53,152 nucleotides of DNA from an uncultured Dysosmobacter sp. Lineage in GTDB: Bacteria; Bacillota; Clostridia; Oscillospirales; Oscillospiraceae. Positions within the stretch are counted from its first letter, which is position 1, and the number at the start of each line of letters is the position of its first letter. The stretch lies in assembly GCF_947631635.1 (NCBI RefSeq), contig NZ_CANRMB010000024.1, positions 1 to 53,152 of the forward strand. The letters run 5' to 3'. A model generated the notes under the pieces. The model was not told where the DNA came from. It ran no database searches and saw only the letters and a list, made by a program, of their open reading frames with translations. The translations under genes were made by a program, and so were the position numbers. Below, one piece after another: positions 25,940-34,421 of the stretch.

Positions 25940-27355
25940 ATGGATCATCGTTTGGATAAAAAAGGCAGCGGCTTCGCACTGGTCCCATTCTTGATTTTCG
26001 TTATCATCTACTTAGGCGCTGGCCTGATCCTGCAGGCGCAGGGCGTGGAAATGGCTTTCTACCAGTTCCCCTCCGTGGCTGCGATGTTCATCGCGGTGCT
26101 GGTCGCCTTTGCCATGACCAAGGGCACCATCAATGAGCGCTTTGCCATCTTCGCAAAGGGCGCGGCCAATATCGACGTGCTGACCATGCTGATAATTTAT
26201 CTGCTGGCAGGCGCGTTCTCCGGCGTGGCCGCCGCCATGGGCGGACGGGACGCCACCGTCAACCTGGGCCTGTCCCTGATCCCGGTCCAGTTCCTGGCCG
26301 CCGGCGTGTTCATCATCTCCGCATTCATGGGCACTGCCACCGGCACCTCCATGGGCACCATCGGCGCCATCGTCCCCATCGCCGTCGGCTGTGCCGACAA
26401 GGGCGGCATCAGCGTTCCCCTGATGGTGGGCGCCTGCGTGGGCGGCGCCATGTTCGGTGACAACCTGTCCATGATCTCCGACACCACCATCGCCGCCACC
26501 CGTTCCCAGGGCTGCGAGATGCGGGATAAGTTCCGCGTCAACCTGCTGATCGCCCTGCCCGCCGCCATCATCACCATCATCGTGCTGCTGATCGTCGGCC
26601 GTCCGGATGTGATGCCCGAGATCGGCGCGCTGGAGTACAGCATCGTCAAGGTTCTCCCCTATCTGCTGGTCCTGGTCCTGGCGCTGGTGGGCATGAATGT
26701 GTTCCTGGTGCTGACCATCGGTATCTTCGTCGCCGGCATTGTCGGCATGGCTACCGGCTCTCTGGATATCTTCGGCTTTGCGCAGAACATCTGGAGCGGC
26801 TTCACCGGCATGAACGAGGTGTTCTTCCTGACCCTGTTCTGCGGCGGTATGTCTGAAATGGTCACCCACAACGGCGGCATCACCTGGCTGATCCAGAAGC
26901 TGCGGAGCATCATGAAGGGCAATAAGTCCGCCCAGGTGGGCATTGCCGCCCTGGTCTCCCTGGCTGACTGCGCCACCGCCAACAACACTGTGGCCATCGT
27001 CCTCAGCGGCAGCATGGCGAAGGACATCAGCCATGAGTACAAGGTGGATCCCCGGCGCACCGCCTCCCTGCTGGATGTGTTCTCCTGCGTGTTCCAGGGC
27101 ATCATCCCCTACGGCGCGCAGATCCTGACCGCCGCATCCCTGACCACCGCCTATGGCATTGCCATGAACCCCACGGATATCATCCCCAACCTGTGGTACT
27201 GCTGGGTCCTGGCGATCGTCGGTATCCTGTCCATCTTCATCCCCTTTGCGGATGGCACTTGCCGCAAGGATCCCTGGAACTGGGAATATGATGTGGCGGA
27301 GTCCGGCGTAGCGGCTAAGAAGGCCATGCTGGAAATGGAGAAAGAGGAAGTCTGA
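25940..27355 (+). CDS. NhaC-family Na+/H+ antiporter-type transporter
   Basis: A 471-residue protein of about 11-12 hydrophobic helices with NhaC-family signatures: MGTATGTSMGTIGAIVPIAVG, GGAMFGDNLSMISDTTIAA and a second-half CATANNTVAIVLSG. Besides sodium-proton exchangers, the family contains MleN (malate/lactate) and MetT-type predicted methionine carriers. Here it neighbours a LysR regulator and methionine gamma-lyase, so methionine or a related sulfur amino acid is a reasonable but unproven substrate. GAGGAGGAAAA precedes the ATG. It ends in a terminator shared with the convergent LysR gene. Confidence 0.85.
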   Translation: MDHRLDKKGSGFALVPFLIFVIIYLGAGLILQAQGVEMAFYQFPSVAAMFIAVLVAFAMTKGTINERFAIFAKGAANIDVLTMLIIYLLAGAFSGVAAAMGGRDATVNLGLSLIPVQFLAAGVFIISAFMGTATGTSMGTIGAIVPIAVGCADKGGISVPLMVGACVGGAMFGDNLSMISDTTIAATRSQGCEMRDKFRVNLLIALPAAIITIIVLLIVGRPDVMPEIGALEYSIVKVLPYLLVLVLALVGMNVFLVLTIGIFVAGIVGMATGSLDIFGFAQNIWSGFTGMNEVFFLTLFCGGMSEMVTHNGGITWLIQKLRSIMKGNKSAQVGIAALVSLADCATANNTVAIVLSGSMAKDISHEYKVDPRRTASLLDVFSCVFQGIIPYGAQILTAASLTTAYGIAMNPTDIIPNLWYCWVLAIVGILSIFIPFADGTCRKDPWNWEYDVAESGVAAKKAMLEMEKEEV

Positions 27356-27370
27356 ATCCAGAAATAAGAA

Positions 27371-27400
27371 CGGCGCCGGAATTCCGGCGCCGCTCTTTTA
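27371..27400. terminator. Convergent terminator
   Basis: CGGCGCCGG-AATT-CCGGCGCCG, followed by CTCTTTTATGCCTTTTTT on the plus strand. Confidence 0.8.
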
Positions 27401-27408
27401 TGCCTTTT

Positions 27409-28374
27409 TTATGCGGGGCTGTGGCCCAGGGACTGGTGGAGCCGCTCCGTGAAGCGGATGGAGTCCGCCACGGACTGCTCCAGCAGGTCAATGAACTGTT
27501 CTGTTTGGGCGGACAGTTTGCTGTTCCTGGGTATGATCCAGCCGATGCGGATGCAGGCCTTGTTGGCCAGCGGGATAGTGACGACGGCCTGACTGTTGAT
27601 GCCCTCCACCAGCAGGCCGCTTCCGGTGGTAAAGGCATTGGTGCGGGCTAAAATATTTATCATGGTGGTCCGGTTGTTGGCGCGGATGCATTTCGCGGGC
27701 TTTTTCAGGGATACGATCTGATATTCCTCAGAGAAATCCGTGGCAACGCCCTGCTCATGTTCAAAGGAGACATAGGGATAGCCGGCCAGGTCCGATTCAT
27801 TCACCGCGTCCAGATCCGTCAGCGGATGGCCGTTGCGTACGTAGACGCAGGGGGCGACAGCGGCGATCTCGTGAAAGTCCAGCCTGCGGGAATCCAGCAG
27901 GCGGAGAATGATCTTTTCCGTCAGCTCCGACAGAAAAATGACGCCGATATCCGCCCGGTGGTCGTAGACATCGTCAATGACCGCGTCCATGCCGGTCTCC
28001 TTGATGGAGAAGAGGAAGCGGTTGTCCTCCGTTGTTTGCAGCATCCGAAGAAAGGCATCCTCTGTGAAGGGATACCGCTGGGTGGAGACGGAGAAGCGGA
28101 CAGGGGCGGCGGTGTTTCTGGCCTCGCCGTAAATACTTTCGATCCGCTGCTTCTGTTCCAGAAGAGAGGCGGCGTAGCTGAGGAACTCCTTGCCCTCCGG
28201 CGTAAAGTCCACGCCCCGGTTGCTGCGGACGAAGAACTGGATGCCAAGCTCCTCCTCCAGCTCCCGCACGGCGGTGGAAATGCCGGATTGGGACAGGAAC
28301 AGCTTTTGGGCCGCCTTGTTGATGGAGCCGCATTTGGAAATCTCCACCACGTAGGTCAACTGTTGAAAAGTCAT
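27409..28374 (-). CDS. LysR-family transcriptional regulator
   Basis: A 321-residue LTTR. The winged helix-turn-helix is at the N-terminus (MTFQQLTYVVEISKCGSINKAAQKLFLSQSGISTAVRELE), and a periplasmic-binding-like effector domain spans about 90-300. Its neighbours are a divergent methionine gamma-lyase gene and a convergent NhaC-type transporter, so it likely senses methionine, homocysteine or a product of their breakdown. A T-N11-A box, TGTTAT-N11-ATAACA at 28456-28478, lies in the divergent promoter region and is the probable operator. The start is the usual MTFQQL form. Confidence 0.9.
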   Translation of the reverse strand: MTFQQLTYVVEISKCGSINKAAQKLFLSQSGISTAVRELEEELGIQFFVRSNRGVDFTPEGKEFLSYAASLLEQKQRIESIYGEARNTAAPVRFSVSTQRYPFTEDAFLRMLQTTEDNRFLFSIKETGMDAVIDDVYDHRADIGVIFLSELTEKIILRLLDSRRLDFHEIAAVAPCVYVRNGHPLTDLDAVNESDLAGYPYVSFEHEQGVATDFSEEYQIVSLKKPAKCIRANNRTTMINILARTNAFTTGSGLLVEGINSQAVVTIPLANKACIRIGWIIPRNSKLSAQTEQFIDLLEQSVADSIRFTERLHQSLGHSPA

Positions 28375-28455
28375 AATGACGCCTCCAAAATCGCAATAGG
28401 ACCAACCGCCTTTATTATAGGAGCCGTCTCACAGGATGTCAACACTCATGAAATC

Positions 28456-28526
28456 TGTTATTCAAATTACCGATAACAAATTCAAGGAAACCAATGTTAA
28501 CACATCTGGAAAAAGTGTGATACTAT
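28456..28526 (+). promoter_or_regulatory. LysR box and promoter of the lyase gene
   Basis: TGTTAT-N11-ATAACA (28456-28478) fits the T-N11-A LysR site. TTAACA (28497-28502), 18 bp and TACTAT (28521-28526) follow immediately, placing the box just upstream of -35 as expected for activation. Confidence 0.6.
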
Positions 28527-28674
28527 ATAGTCAGAAGTTGACAAAATGGCAAAACTACATATGCGTGTTTGTAGTCAACATCAACACAAAAGCCGCCGAA
28601 TATTTGTGCTTTTTAACTCTCTTCTCTCTTTGTACCAAGAAAAAAATCAATAATTTGTTAGCGAAAAATAGAAT

Positions 28675-28715
28675 GTCCGGATAAACGTCCGCCATATAAG
28701 GACGAAATGCCGGAC
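28675..28715 (+). other. Nested hairpin in the lyase leader
   Basis: GTCCGG-ATAAAC-GTCC-N9-GGAC-GAAATG-CCGGAC: an outer 6-bp and an inner 4-bp stem separated by a symmetric 6/6 internal loop, 22 nt before the start codon. It could act on mRNA stability or initiation. Confidence 0.45.
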
Positions 28716-28737
28716 CCAGTAAGAAAGGAGCAGCATT

Positions 28738-29934
28738 ATGGATCAGAAGAAGAATTTTGGGTTTGCCACCCGCCAGATTCACGTTGGAAAGGTGAAAAAC
28801 GCCGCGGGTTCCCTGTGCGACCCCATCTATCAGACCTCCACCTTTGAGTTTGAGACCGTGGAGCAGGGCGGCGCCCGCTTCGCCGGTCAGGAGGGCGGCT
28901 ACATCTACTCCCGTCTGGGCAACCCCACCGTTGCCACTGTGGAGGCCAAGATGGCCTCTCTGGAGGGCGGCGAGGCCGCGCTGTGCACCGCTTCCGGTAT
29001 GGGCGCCATCTCCTCCGCGCTGTGGAGCGCCGTTGTGGGCGGCGATGAGATCGTGGCGGACGAGACGCTGTACGGCTGCACCTATGCCCTGCTGAACCAC
29101 GGCATGAGCAAGTTCGGCGTCAAGGTCACTCTGACGGACCTCAGCGACATTGAGAACCTGAGAAAGGCGCTGACCGACAAGACCAAGGTGGTCTATTTCG
29201 AGACCCCCTGCAACCCCACCCTGAAGCTGCTGGATATCGAGCTGATCGCCAAGACCGCCCATGCGTTCAATCCCGCCATCCGCGTCATCGTGGACAACAC
29301 CTTCTGCACCCCCTATCTGCAGCGGCCCCTGAGCCTGGGCGCCAACGTGGTGGTCCACAGCGCCACCAAGTACCTCAACGGCCACGGCGATGTGATCGCG
29401 GGCGTTATCGTGGGCGACGAGGAGTTCATCGGCCAGTGCCGCATGTTCGGCCTGAAGGATATGACCGGCGCGGTCATGAGCCCCTTCAACGCCTTCCTGA
29501 TGGCCCGCGGCATGAAGACGCTGGACATCCGCATGGAGCGCCACTGCGCCAACGCCAAGAAGGTGGCGGAGTTCTTCGCAAATCATCCCGCCGTGGATAA
29601 GGTCTATTATCCCGGGCTGGAGAGCTTCAAGGGCCATGAGATCGCCGCCAAGCAGATGAAACTGCCCGGCGCCATGATCTCCATTGAGCTGAAGGCTGAC
29701 AAGGCCGCCACTGCCGCCGCGCTGAACAAGCTGGAGCTAGGCACCATCGCCGTCTCCCTGGGCGACGCCGAGACTCTGGTGGAGCATCCCGCCACCATGA
29801 CCCACTCCACCTATACGGCGGAGGAGCTGAAGGCCGCCGGCATCTCTGAGGGCCTGGTGCGCATCAGCGTGGGCCTGGAGGATCCTGAGGACATCATCGC
29901 CGACTTCAAGGCGGTCCTGGATACCCTGATCTGA
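28738..29934 (+). CDS. megL: Methionine gamma-lyase
   Basis: A 398-residue PLP enzyme of the Cys/Met metabolism family that converts methionine to methanethiol, 2-oxobutyrate and ammonia. It has YSRLGNPT near 60, the active-site tyrosine/cysteine segment LYGCTYALLNHG near 113-124, and HSATKYLNGHGDVIAG near 205 with the PLP lysine. The cysteine in GCTY is characteristic of methionine gamma-lyases, whereas cystathionine enzymes carry other residues there, so MGL is favoured over O-acetylhomoserine sulfhydrylase. AAGGAGCAGC precedes the ATG. A perfect terminator follows. The LysR/NhaC context supports catabolic use of methionine. Confidence 0.9.
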   Translation: MDQKKNFGFATRQIHVGKVKNAAGSLCDPIYQTSTFEFETVEQGGARFAGQEGGYIYSRLGNPTVATVEAKMASLEGGEAALCTASGMGAISSALWSAVVGGDEIVADETLYGCTYALLNHGMSKFGVKVTLTDLSDIENLRKALTDKTKVVYFETPCNPTLKLLDIELIAKTAHAFNPAIRVIVDNTFCTPYLQRPLSLGANVVVHSATKYLNGHGDVIAGVIVGDEEFIGQCRMFGLKDMTGAVMSPFNAFLMARGMKTLDIRMERHCANAKKVAEFFANHPAVDKVYYPGLESFKGHEIAAKQMKLPGAMISIELKADKAATAAALNKLELGTIAVSLGDAETLVEHPATMTHSTYTAEELKAAGISEGLVRISVGLEDPEDIIADFKAVLDTLI

Positions 29935-29960
29935 TTGCAAAAATACTCCTATCTCTCCCA

Positions 29961-30003
29961 AAACGCCGGACCGGCCTGCATTTGCAGGCCGGTCCGGCGT
30001 TTT
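29961..30003 (+). terminator. Strong terminator of the lyase gene
   Basis: An approximately 20-bp perfect stem beginning AACGCCGGACCGGCCTGCA, with a short loop, ending in GCGTTTT. Confidence 0.85.
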
Positions 30004-30094
30004 ATGGAAAGGGCAAACAGCCTCGTTATCCTGCTGGGGCTGACTTCGAAAGAGACAGCTTCCCCTTCGACGTATGCCCGGCGCACAGCGGCGG

Positions 30095-30210
30095 TCCATG
30101 GCCTGGGCGGTGAACAACCGCAGGTTCACCAGCAATGTGCTTCTGGACAGGGGCAGAGCCTCCCGGGCCAGTGCATCCATCTGTTGAAATTTTTGAACAT
30201 GGTCACCCAT
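30095..30210 (-). pseudogene. Possible 5' remnant of a VWA-like gene
   Basis: The minus-strand translation MGDHVQKFQQMDALAREALPLSRSTLLVNLR is reminiscent of a helix found in VWA-like metallopeptidase proteins. It then turns into unrelated residues ending in the lyase terminator. No downstream domain is present. Otherwise 30004-30350 holds nothing that I can assign. Confidence 0.25.
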
Positions 30211-30350
30211 TGTCTTCACGACTCTTCCAAGGCGGCAGACCGCCGCCAATTTGAACGCTTTATTTTATCACGGGAGCCTCCCGGGTGTAAGGAAGCTCCC
30301 CAAAAGATGGGACGAGCCGGAAAAAAACGGCGGAAAGGAAAAAAATGGAC

Positions 30351-30379
30351 TTGACAAATCCCGATTTGTCCGGTATTTT
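30351..30379 (+). promoter_or_regulatory. Promoter of the leu operon
   Basis: TTGACA (30351-30356), a 17-bp spacer and TATTTT (30374-30379), opening the T-box leader. Confidence 0.75.
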
Positions 30380-30419
30380 ATATCCCAACAGCAAATAGGA
30401 TACATACGCTGACAGGGAA

Positions 30420-30672
30420 AAAGTCCTTTCACAGACGCTTCAGAGAGTTGCCGGACGCTGCGAGGCAATGCAGAGTGGGGGGATGTCACTGGCCCTCGAG
30501 TATTTTCGCTGAGACCGGACGGTTTAGGTGAAAACGGGTCTCCTCACCGTTATCAGAGAGGCGGGGTTCGCACAGCTGTGCCGATCCCGGGAGCGGGCAT
30601 CTTGATGCCAATGAGAGTGGTACCGCGGAAGTTCAGGCTTTCGTCTCTTTTTCAGGAGACGGAGGCCTTTTT
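30420..30672 (+). promoter_or_regulatory. T-box riboswitch, leucine type
   Basis: A tRNA-sensing leader. AGAGAGTTGCCGG at the base of stem I, the invariant T-box TGGTACCGCGG (30618-30628), and a terminator AGGCTTTCGTCTC/GAGACGGAGGCCT with TTTTT (30635-30672) are all present. The specifier codon is probably CTC at 30495-30497, consistent with leucine and the leuCDB genes. Uncharged tRNA-Leu would stabilise the antiterminator around the T-box and allow read-through. Confidence 0.88.
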
Positions 30673-30740
30673 AGTTTGCCTCCGGGGCGGCTCCCGAGGC
30701 AGAAAGAACACAATTGTTTCAGAATAAGGAGAGTATCAGC

Positions 30741-32000
30741 ATGGGAATGACAATGACACAGAAGATCCTGGCACAGCACGCGGGATTGGAGAGCGTCCGG
30801 GCCGGACAGCTCATCCAGGCAAAGCTGGACCTGGTGCTGGGCAACGACATCACCACCCCGGTGGCCATCAACGAATTCGAGGCGGCGGGCTTTGACAAGG
30901 TGTTTGACAAGAGCCGCATCGCCATGGTGATGGATCACTTCGCGCCCAACAAGGACATCAAGTCCGCCACCCAGTGCAAGCAGTGCCGCACCTTTGCCCG
31001 GAAGTTCGGCATCGACCACTATTACGATGTGGGCGCCATGGGCATCGAGCACGCGCTCCTGCCGGAAAAGGGCCTGGTGGCTCCCGGTGAGACCGTTATC
31101 GGTGCCGACTCCCACACCTGCACCTACGGCGCGCTGGGCGCCTTCTCCACCGGCGTGGGCTCCACCGACCTGGGCGCGGCCATGGCCGCGGGCCAGACCT
31201 GGTTCAAGGTGCCCTCCGCCATCCGCGTGAATCTGACCGGAAAGCTGGGACCCTATGTCTCCGGCAAGGATGTGATCCTGACCCTCATCGGCATGATCGG
31301 CGTGGACGGCGCCCGGTACCAGTCCCTGGAATTCACAGGCCCCGGCGTCAAGGAACTGACCATCTATGACCGCCTGACCATCTCCAACATGGCCATCGAG
31401 GCCGGCGGCAAGAACGGCATCTTCCCGGTGGACGACGTGACCCGGGCCTATGTGGAGGGCCGGGTGGACCGCCCCTGGACCGCCTTTGAGGCGGACCCCG
31501 ACGCGGAGTACGAGCGCACCGTGGAGATCGACCTCTCCAAAGTGGAGTGCACCGTGGCCTGGCCCCACCTGCCGGAGAACGCCCACAGCGCCCGGGAGGG
31601 GAAGGACATCGCCATCGACCAGATCGTCATCGGCTCCTGCACCAACGGACAGCTGCCGGATATCGCCGCCGCTGCCGCCATCCTGAAAGGCAGGCACCTG
31701 GCCCCCGGCGTCCGGGGCATCGTCATCCCCGCCACCCAGTCGGTCTACAAGGAGAGCATCCGCCTGGGCTACATCGATATTTTCGTAGACGCGGGCTGCA
31801 TCGTCTCCACCCCCACCTGCGGGCCCTGCCTGGGCGGCTACATGGGGATCCTGGCCGCCGGGGAGCGCTGTGTCTCCACCACCAACCGCAACTTCGTGGG
31901 CCGCATGGGCCACGTGGACAGCGAGGTCTACCTCGCCTCTCCCGCCGTCGCCGCCGCCTCCGGCGTGGCCGGCCATATCTGCCATCCTGATGAGCTTTGA
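30741..32000 (+). CDS. leuC: 3-isopropylmalate dehydratase large subunit
   Basis: LeuC pairs with LeuD to isomerise 2- to 3-isopropylmalate in leucine synthesis. The 419 residues carry the aconitase-type 4Fe-4S ligands: Cys in GSCTNG and the pair in TPTCGPC. Other features are [23 protein letters not shown] and a C-terminal [10 protein letters not shown] substrate segment. It is the shorter, HacA/LeuC2-like type common in Clostridia. The ATG at 30741 has AAGGAGAG upstream. The T-box in front and leuDB behind place it in leucine rather than lysine or methylcitrate metabolism. Confidence 0.95.
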   Translation: MGMTMTQKILAQHAGLESVRAGQLIQAKLDLVLGNDITTPVAINEFEAAGFDKVFDKSRIAMVMDHFAPNKDIKSATQCKQCRTFARKFGIDHYYDVGAMGIEHALLPEKGLVAPGETVIGADSHTCTYGALGAFSTGVGSTDLGAAMAAGQTWFKVPSAIRVNLTGKLGPYVSGKDVILTLIGMIGVDGARYQSLEFTGPGVKELTIYDRLTISNMAIEAGGKNGIFPVDDVTRAYVEGRVDRPWTAFEADPDAEYERTVEIDLSKVECTVAWPHLPENAHSAREGKDIAIDQIVIGSCTNGQLPDIAAAAAILKGRHLAPGVRGIVIPATQSVYKESIRLGYIDIFVDAGCIVSTPTCGPCLGGYMGILAAGERCVSTTNRNFVGRMGHVDSEVYLASPAVAAASGVAGHICHPDEL

Positions 32001-32182
32001 TCGTTGAAAAGCTCCGCTTTTCCAGAATCCGCATCAGGCAGATTCCACACCCCCGCACACAGGCCGAGAGAGATTTTTCATCCCGTGCAGCGGGGGAACC
32101 GCCGCAGTGCGGATCGCCCCAGCGCGCCGCGGTGAAAACTGACTGCAATACCCGCCGTTTATCCGGCAGAATGGAGATTACT

Positions 32183-32674
32183 ATGAACGCACATGGATTT
32201 GTACACAAATACGGCGATCACGTGGATACCGACGTGATCATCCCCGCCCGCTATTTGGCCACTCAGGACCCCAGGGAGCTGGCCGCCCACTGCATGGAGG
32301 ACATCGACAAGGAGTTCCCCGCCAAGGTGAAGGACGGCGACATCATGGTGGCCGGCGTCAACTTCGGCTGCGGCTCCTCCCGGGAGCACGCCCCCATCGC
32401 CATCAAGGCCAGCGGCATCTCCTGCGTCATCGCCAAGAACTTTGCCCGCATCTTTTACCGCAATTCCATCAACATCGGCCTTGCCATCCTGGAGTGCCCC
32501 GCCGCCAGCGAGGGCATCGATGCGGGCGACGAGGTAGCGGTGGATTTTGACACCGGCGTCATTACCAACGTCACAAAGAACGAGACCTACCAGGCCGAGC
32601 CCTTCCCGCCCTTCATCAAGGACATGATCGCCAAGGGCGGACTGATGGCCTCTCTGAAGGCCAAGGAGGCGTAA
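32183..32674 (+). CDS. leuD: 3-isopropylmalate dehydratase small subunit
   Basis: A 163-residue swivel-domain partner of Leu[15 protein letters not shown] at the N-terminus and [19 protein letters not shown], with the substrate-binding SSREH, are diagnostic, and the length suits the LeuD2 type. The ATG at 32183 with GGAG at -11 is preferred to in-frame starts upstream. The 182-bp gap from leuC has no promoter that I trust. leuB starts 2 bp after the stop. Confidence 0.95.
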   Translation: MNAHGFVHKYGDHVDTDVIIPARYLATQDPRELAAHCMEDIDKEFPAKVKDGDIMVAGVNFGCGSSREHAPIAIKASGISCVIAKNFARIFYRNSINIGLAILECPAASEGIDAGDEVAVDFDTGVITNVTKNETYQAEPFPPFIKDMIAKGGLMASLKAKEA

Positions 32675-32675
32675 T

Positions 32676-33746
32676 ATGAACAAGACGATCGCTGTCATCA
32701 AGGGCGACGGCATCGGCCCGGAGATCGTGAACGAGGCCATGGGCGTGCTGGACGCCGTGGCCGCCAAGTTCGGACACACCTTCACCTACAAAGACGCCCC
32801 GATGGGCGGAAATGCCATCGATGCCTTCGGCGTGCCCCTGCCGGAGGCCAGCTTGGAGACCTGCCTGACCTCAGACAGCGTGCTGCTGGGCGCCGTGGGC
32901 GGTCCCAAGTGGGACGCCCAGCCCTCCGCCAACCGGCCGGAGCGGGGCCTTTTGAAGCTGCGGGCCGCCATGGGCCTGTACACCAACGTCCGGCCCGCCC
33001 GGATGTTCTCCGACCTCTCCGCCGCCTGCCCCCTGCGGGCGGACATCGCCGCCCGGGGCATCGACTTCGTGGTGGTGCGGGAGCTGATCGGCGGCGTGTA
33101 CTTCGGTGAGCACTCCACCGCCCAGGTGGACGGCGAGCAGAAGGCCACGGACATCATGGCTTACACGGAGCATGAGATTCGCCGGGTGGCCCACGTGGCC
33201 TTCCAGATGGCCCGGAAGCGGCGGAAGCGGGTGACCTCCATCGACAAGGCCAACGTGCTGGATACCTCCCGCCTGTGGCGCAGGACCGTGACGGAGGTGG
33301 CAAAGGAGTATCCCGACGTGGAACTGCTGCACATGTATGTGGACAACGCCGCCATGCAGATCGTCCGGGACCCCAGCCAGTTCGACGTCATCGTGACGGA
33401 GAACCTGTTCGGCGACATCCTCTCCGACGAGGCCAGCCAGATCACCGGCTCCATCGGCATGATCCCCTCCTCCAGCATGGGGAAGGGCACCCGGGGACTG
33501 TACGAGCCCATCCACGGCTCCGCCCCCGACATCGCGGGCCAGAACAAGGCCAACCCCATCGGCACCATCCTGGCCGCTGCCATGATGCTGCGGTACAGCT
33601 TTGACATGGCGGCGGAGGCCGACGCCATCGAGGCTGCCGTGGACGCCGCCCTGAAGGCGGGATACCGCTGCGGCGATATCCTGCAAAGCGGCGGCACCCT
33701 GGTGGGCTGCCGGGAGATGGGCGAACAGATCAGAAACCGCATCTGA
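32676..33746 (+). CDS. leuB: 3-isopropylmalate dehydrogenase
   Basis: The NAD-dependent oxidative decarboxylase that makes the precursor of 2-ketoisocaproate, the third dedicated step of leucine synthesis. Family motifs in its 356 residues are KGDGIGPEIV, the GGPKWD and RPERGLLKLR substrate arms, RELIGGVYFG, DKANVLDTSRLWR and the Mg-binding NLFGDILSDEASQITGSIGM. Its AAGGAGGCG ribosome site lies inside the end of leuD. A terminator follows. leuA is not in the window. Confidence 0.97.
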   Translation: MNKTIAVIKGDGIGPEIVNEAMGVLDAVAAKFGHTFTYKDAPMGGNAIDAFGVPLPEASLETCLTSDSVLLGAVGGPKWDAQPSANRPERGLLKLRAAMGLYTNVRPARMFSDLSAACPLRADIAARGIDFVVVRELIGGVYFGEHSTAQVDGEQKATDIMAYTEHEIRRVAHVAFQMARKRRKRVTSIDKANVLDTSRLWRRTVTEVAKEYPDVELLHMYVDNAAMQIVRDPSQFDVIVTENLFGDILSDEASQITGSIGMIPSSSMGKGTRGLYEPIHGSAPDIAGQNKANPIGTILAAAMMLRYSFDMAAEADAIEAAVDAALKAGYRCGDILQSGGTLVGCREMGEQIRNRI

Positions 33747-33758
33747 AAACAGCAGAGA

Positions 33759-33793
33759 CACGCCGGCAGGATGTTCCTGCCGGCGTGTTTTTT
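33759..33793 (+). terminator. Terminator of leuCDB
   Basis: CACGCCGGCAGGA-TGT-TCCTGCCGGCGTG, then TTTTTT. Confidence 0.9.
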
Positions 33794-33955
33794 GCGGGCT
33801 GCTGGGAAAGAGACGGAGCGTTTTCAGGAGATGGCTGTCGGGCAGCAGAGATCAAGAGTCATCTCGCTTGCTTTTCCCCATGGGCGTGGTTGCAGGCGGC
33901 TCGGCATGGTGGTAGAATAAAATCAATCGGGATCAGATATGAGGAGGATTTTCCA

Positions 33956-34321
33956 ATGAGCATGGACCTGAATTTTTGGAGATATAAAGCGGACGCTGAC
34001 CATGACAATGAAGCGGTGTATCAAACAGCCTGCTGTGACGGCGAGCAGATGGAGGTGCTGGAATCCCTTCCCATCAGCGAGATCATGGAGAAAGTTGCCG
34101 CTGTCTTTTCAGATTGGACCATTCAGGATGATGGAAAAGATTTTGAAAAAAGAGGACATGGGGCGTTTCAGATCTTCACAACCCCGCAGATCGTAAGGTT
34201 CGATTGCTATCATATGCAGGAGGCTGATATGAATGCCCTGATGGACATTTTATTCGAGTACGGCTGTCCTTTATATGACCCGCAGATCTCGACAAGATTT
34301 GATGCATGGACGGAGAGATGA
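33956..34321 (+). CDS. Small conserved-looking protein, unknown
   Basis: A 121-residue soluble, acidic protein beginning MSMDLNFWRYKADADHDNE, with a CCDGEQMEVLESLP segment and a C-terminal FEYGCPLYDPQISTRFDAW. The ATG at 33956 has GAGGAGGA upstream. No signal or membrane segment. The composition and size recall immunity-type or SMI1-like proteins, but I see no motif that proves it and no partner toxin. Lower GC than leuCDB. Confidence 0.6.
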   Translation: MSMDLNFWRYKADADHDNEAVYQTACCDGEQMEVLESLPISEIMEKVAAVFSDWTIQDDGKDFEKRGHGAFQIFTTPQIVRFDCYHMQEADMNALMDILFEYGCPLYDPQISTRFDAWTER

Positions 34322-34421
34322 AAATTCCGCTTGATCGGAGGGTTGGACAGAGCGGTGAATCGGAAATTGAAGTGAAGATTATCAGTGGATGATAAAAATT
34401 TTCAACAAAGGAGCAGCCGAC

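Noticed and set aside
28738..29934. O-acetylhomoserine sulfhydrylase or cystathionine gamma-synthase
   Set aside because: The GCTY active-site cysteine segment and catabolic neighbourhood favour methionine gamma-lyase.
30633..31985. 450-codon minus-strand frame opposite leuC
   Set aside because: Gly/His/Asp-rich antisense; it runs back into the T-box leader.
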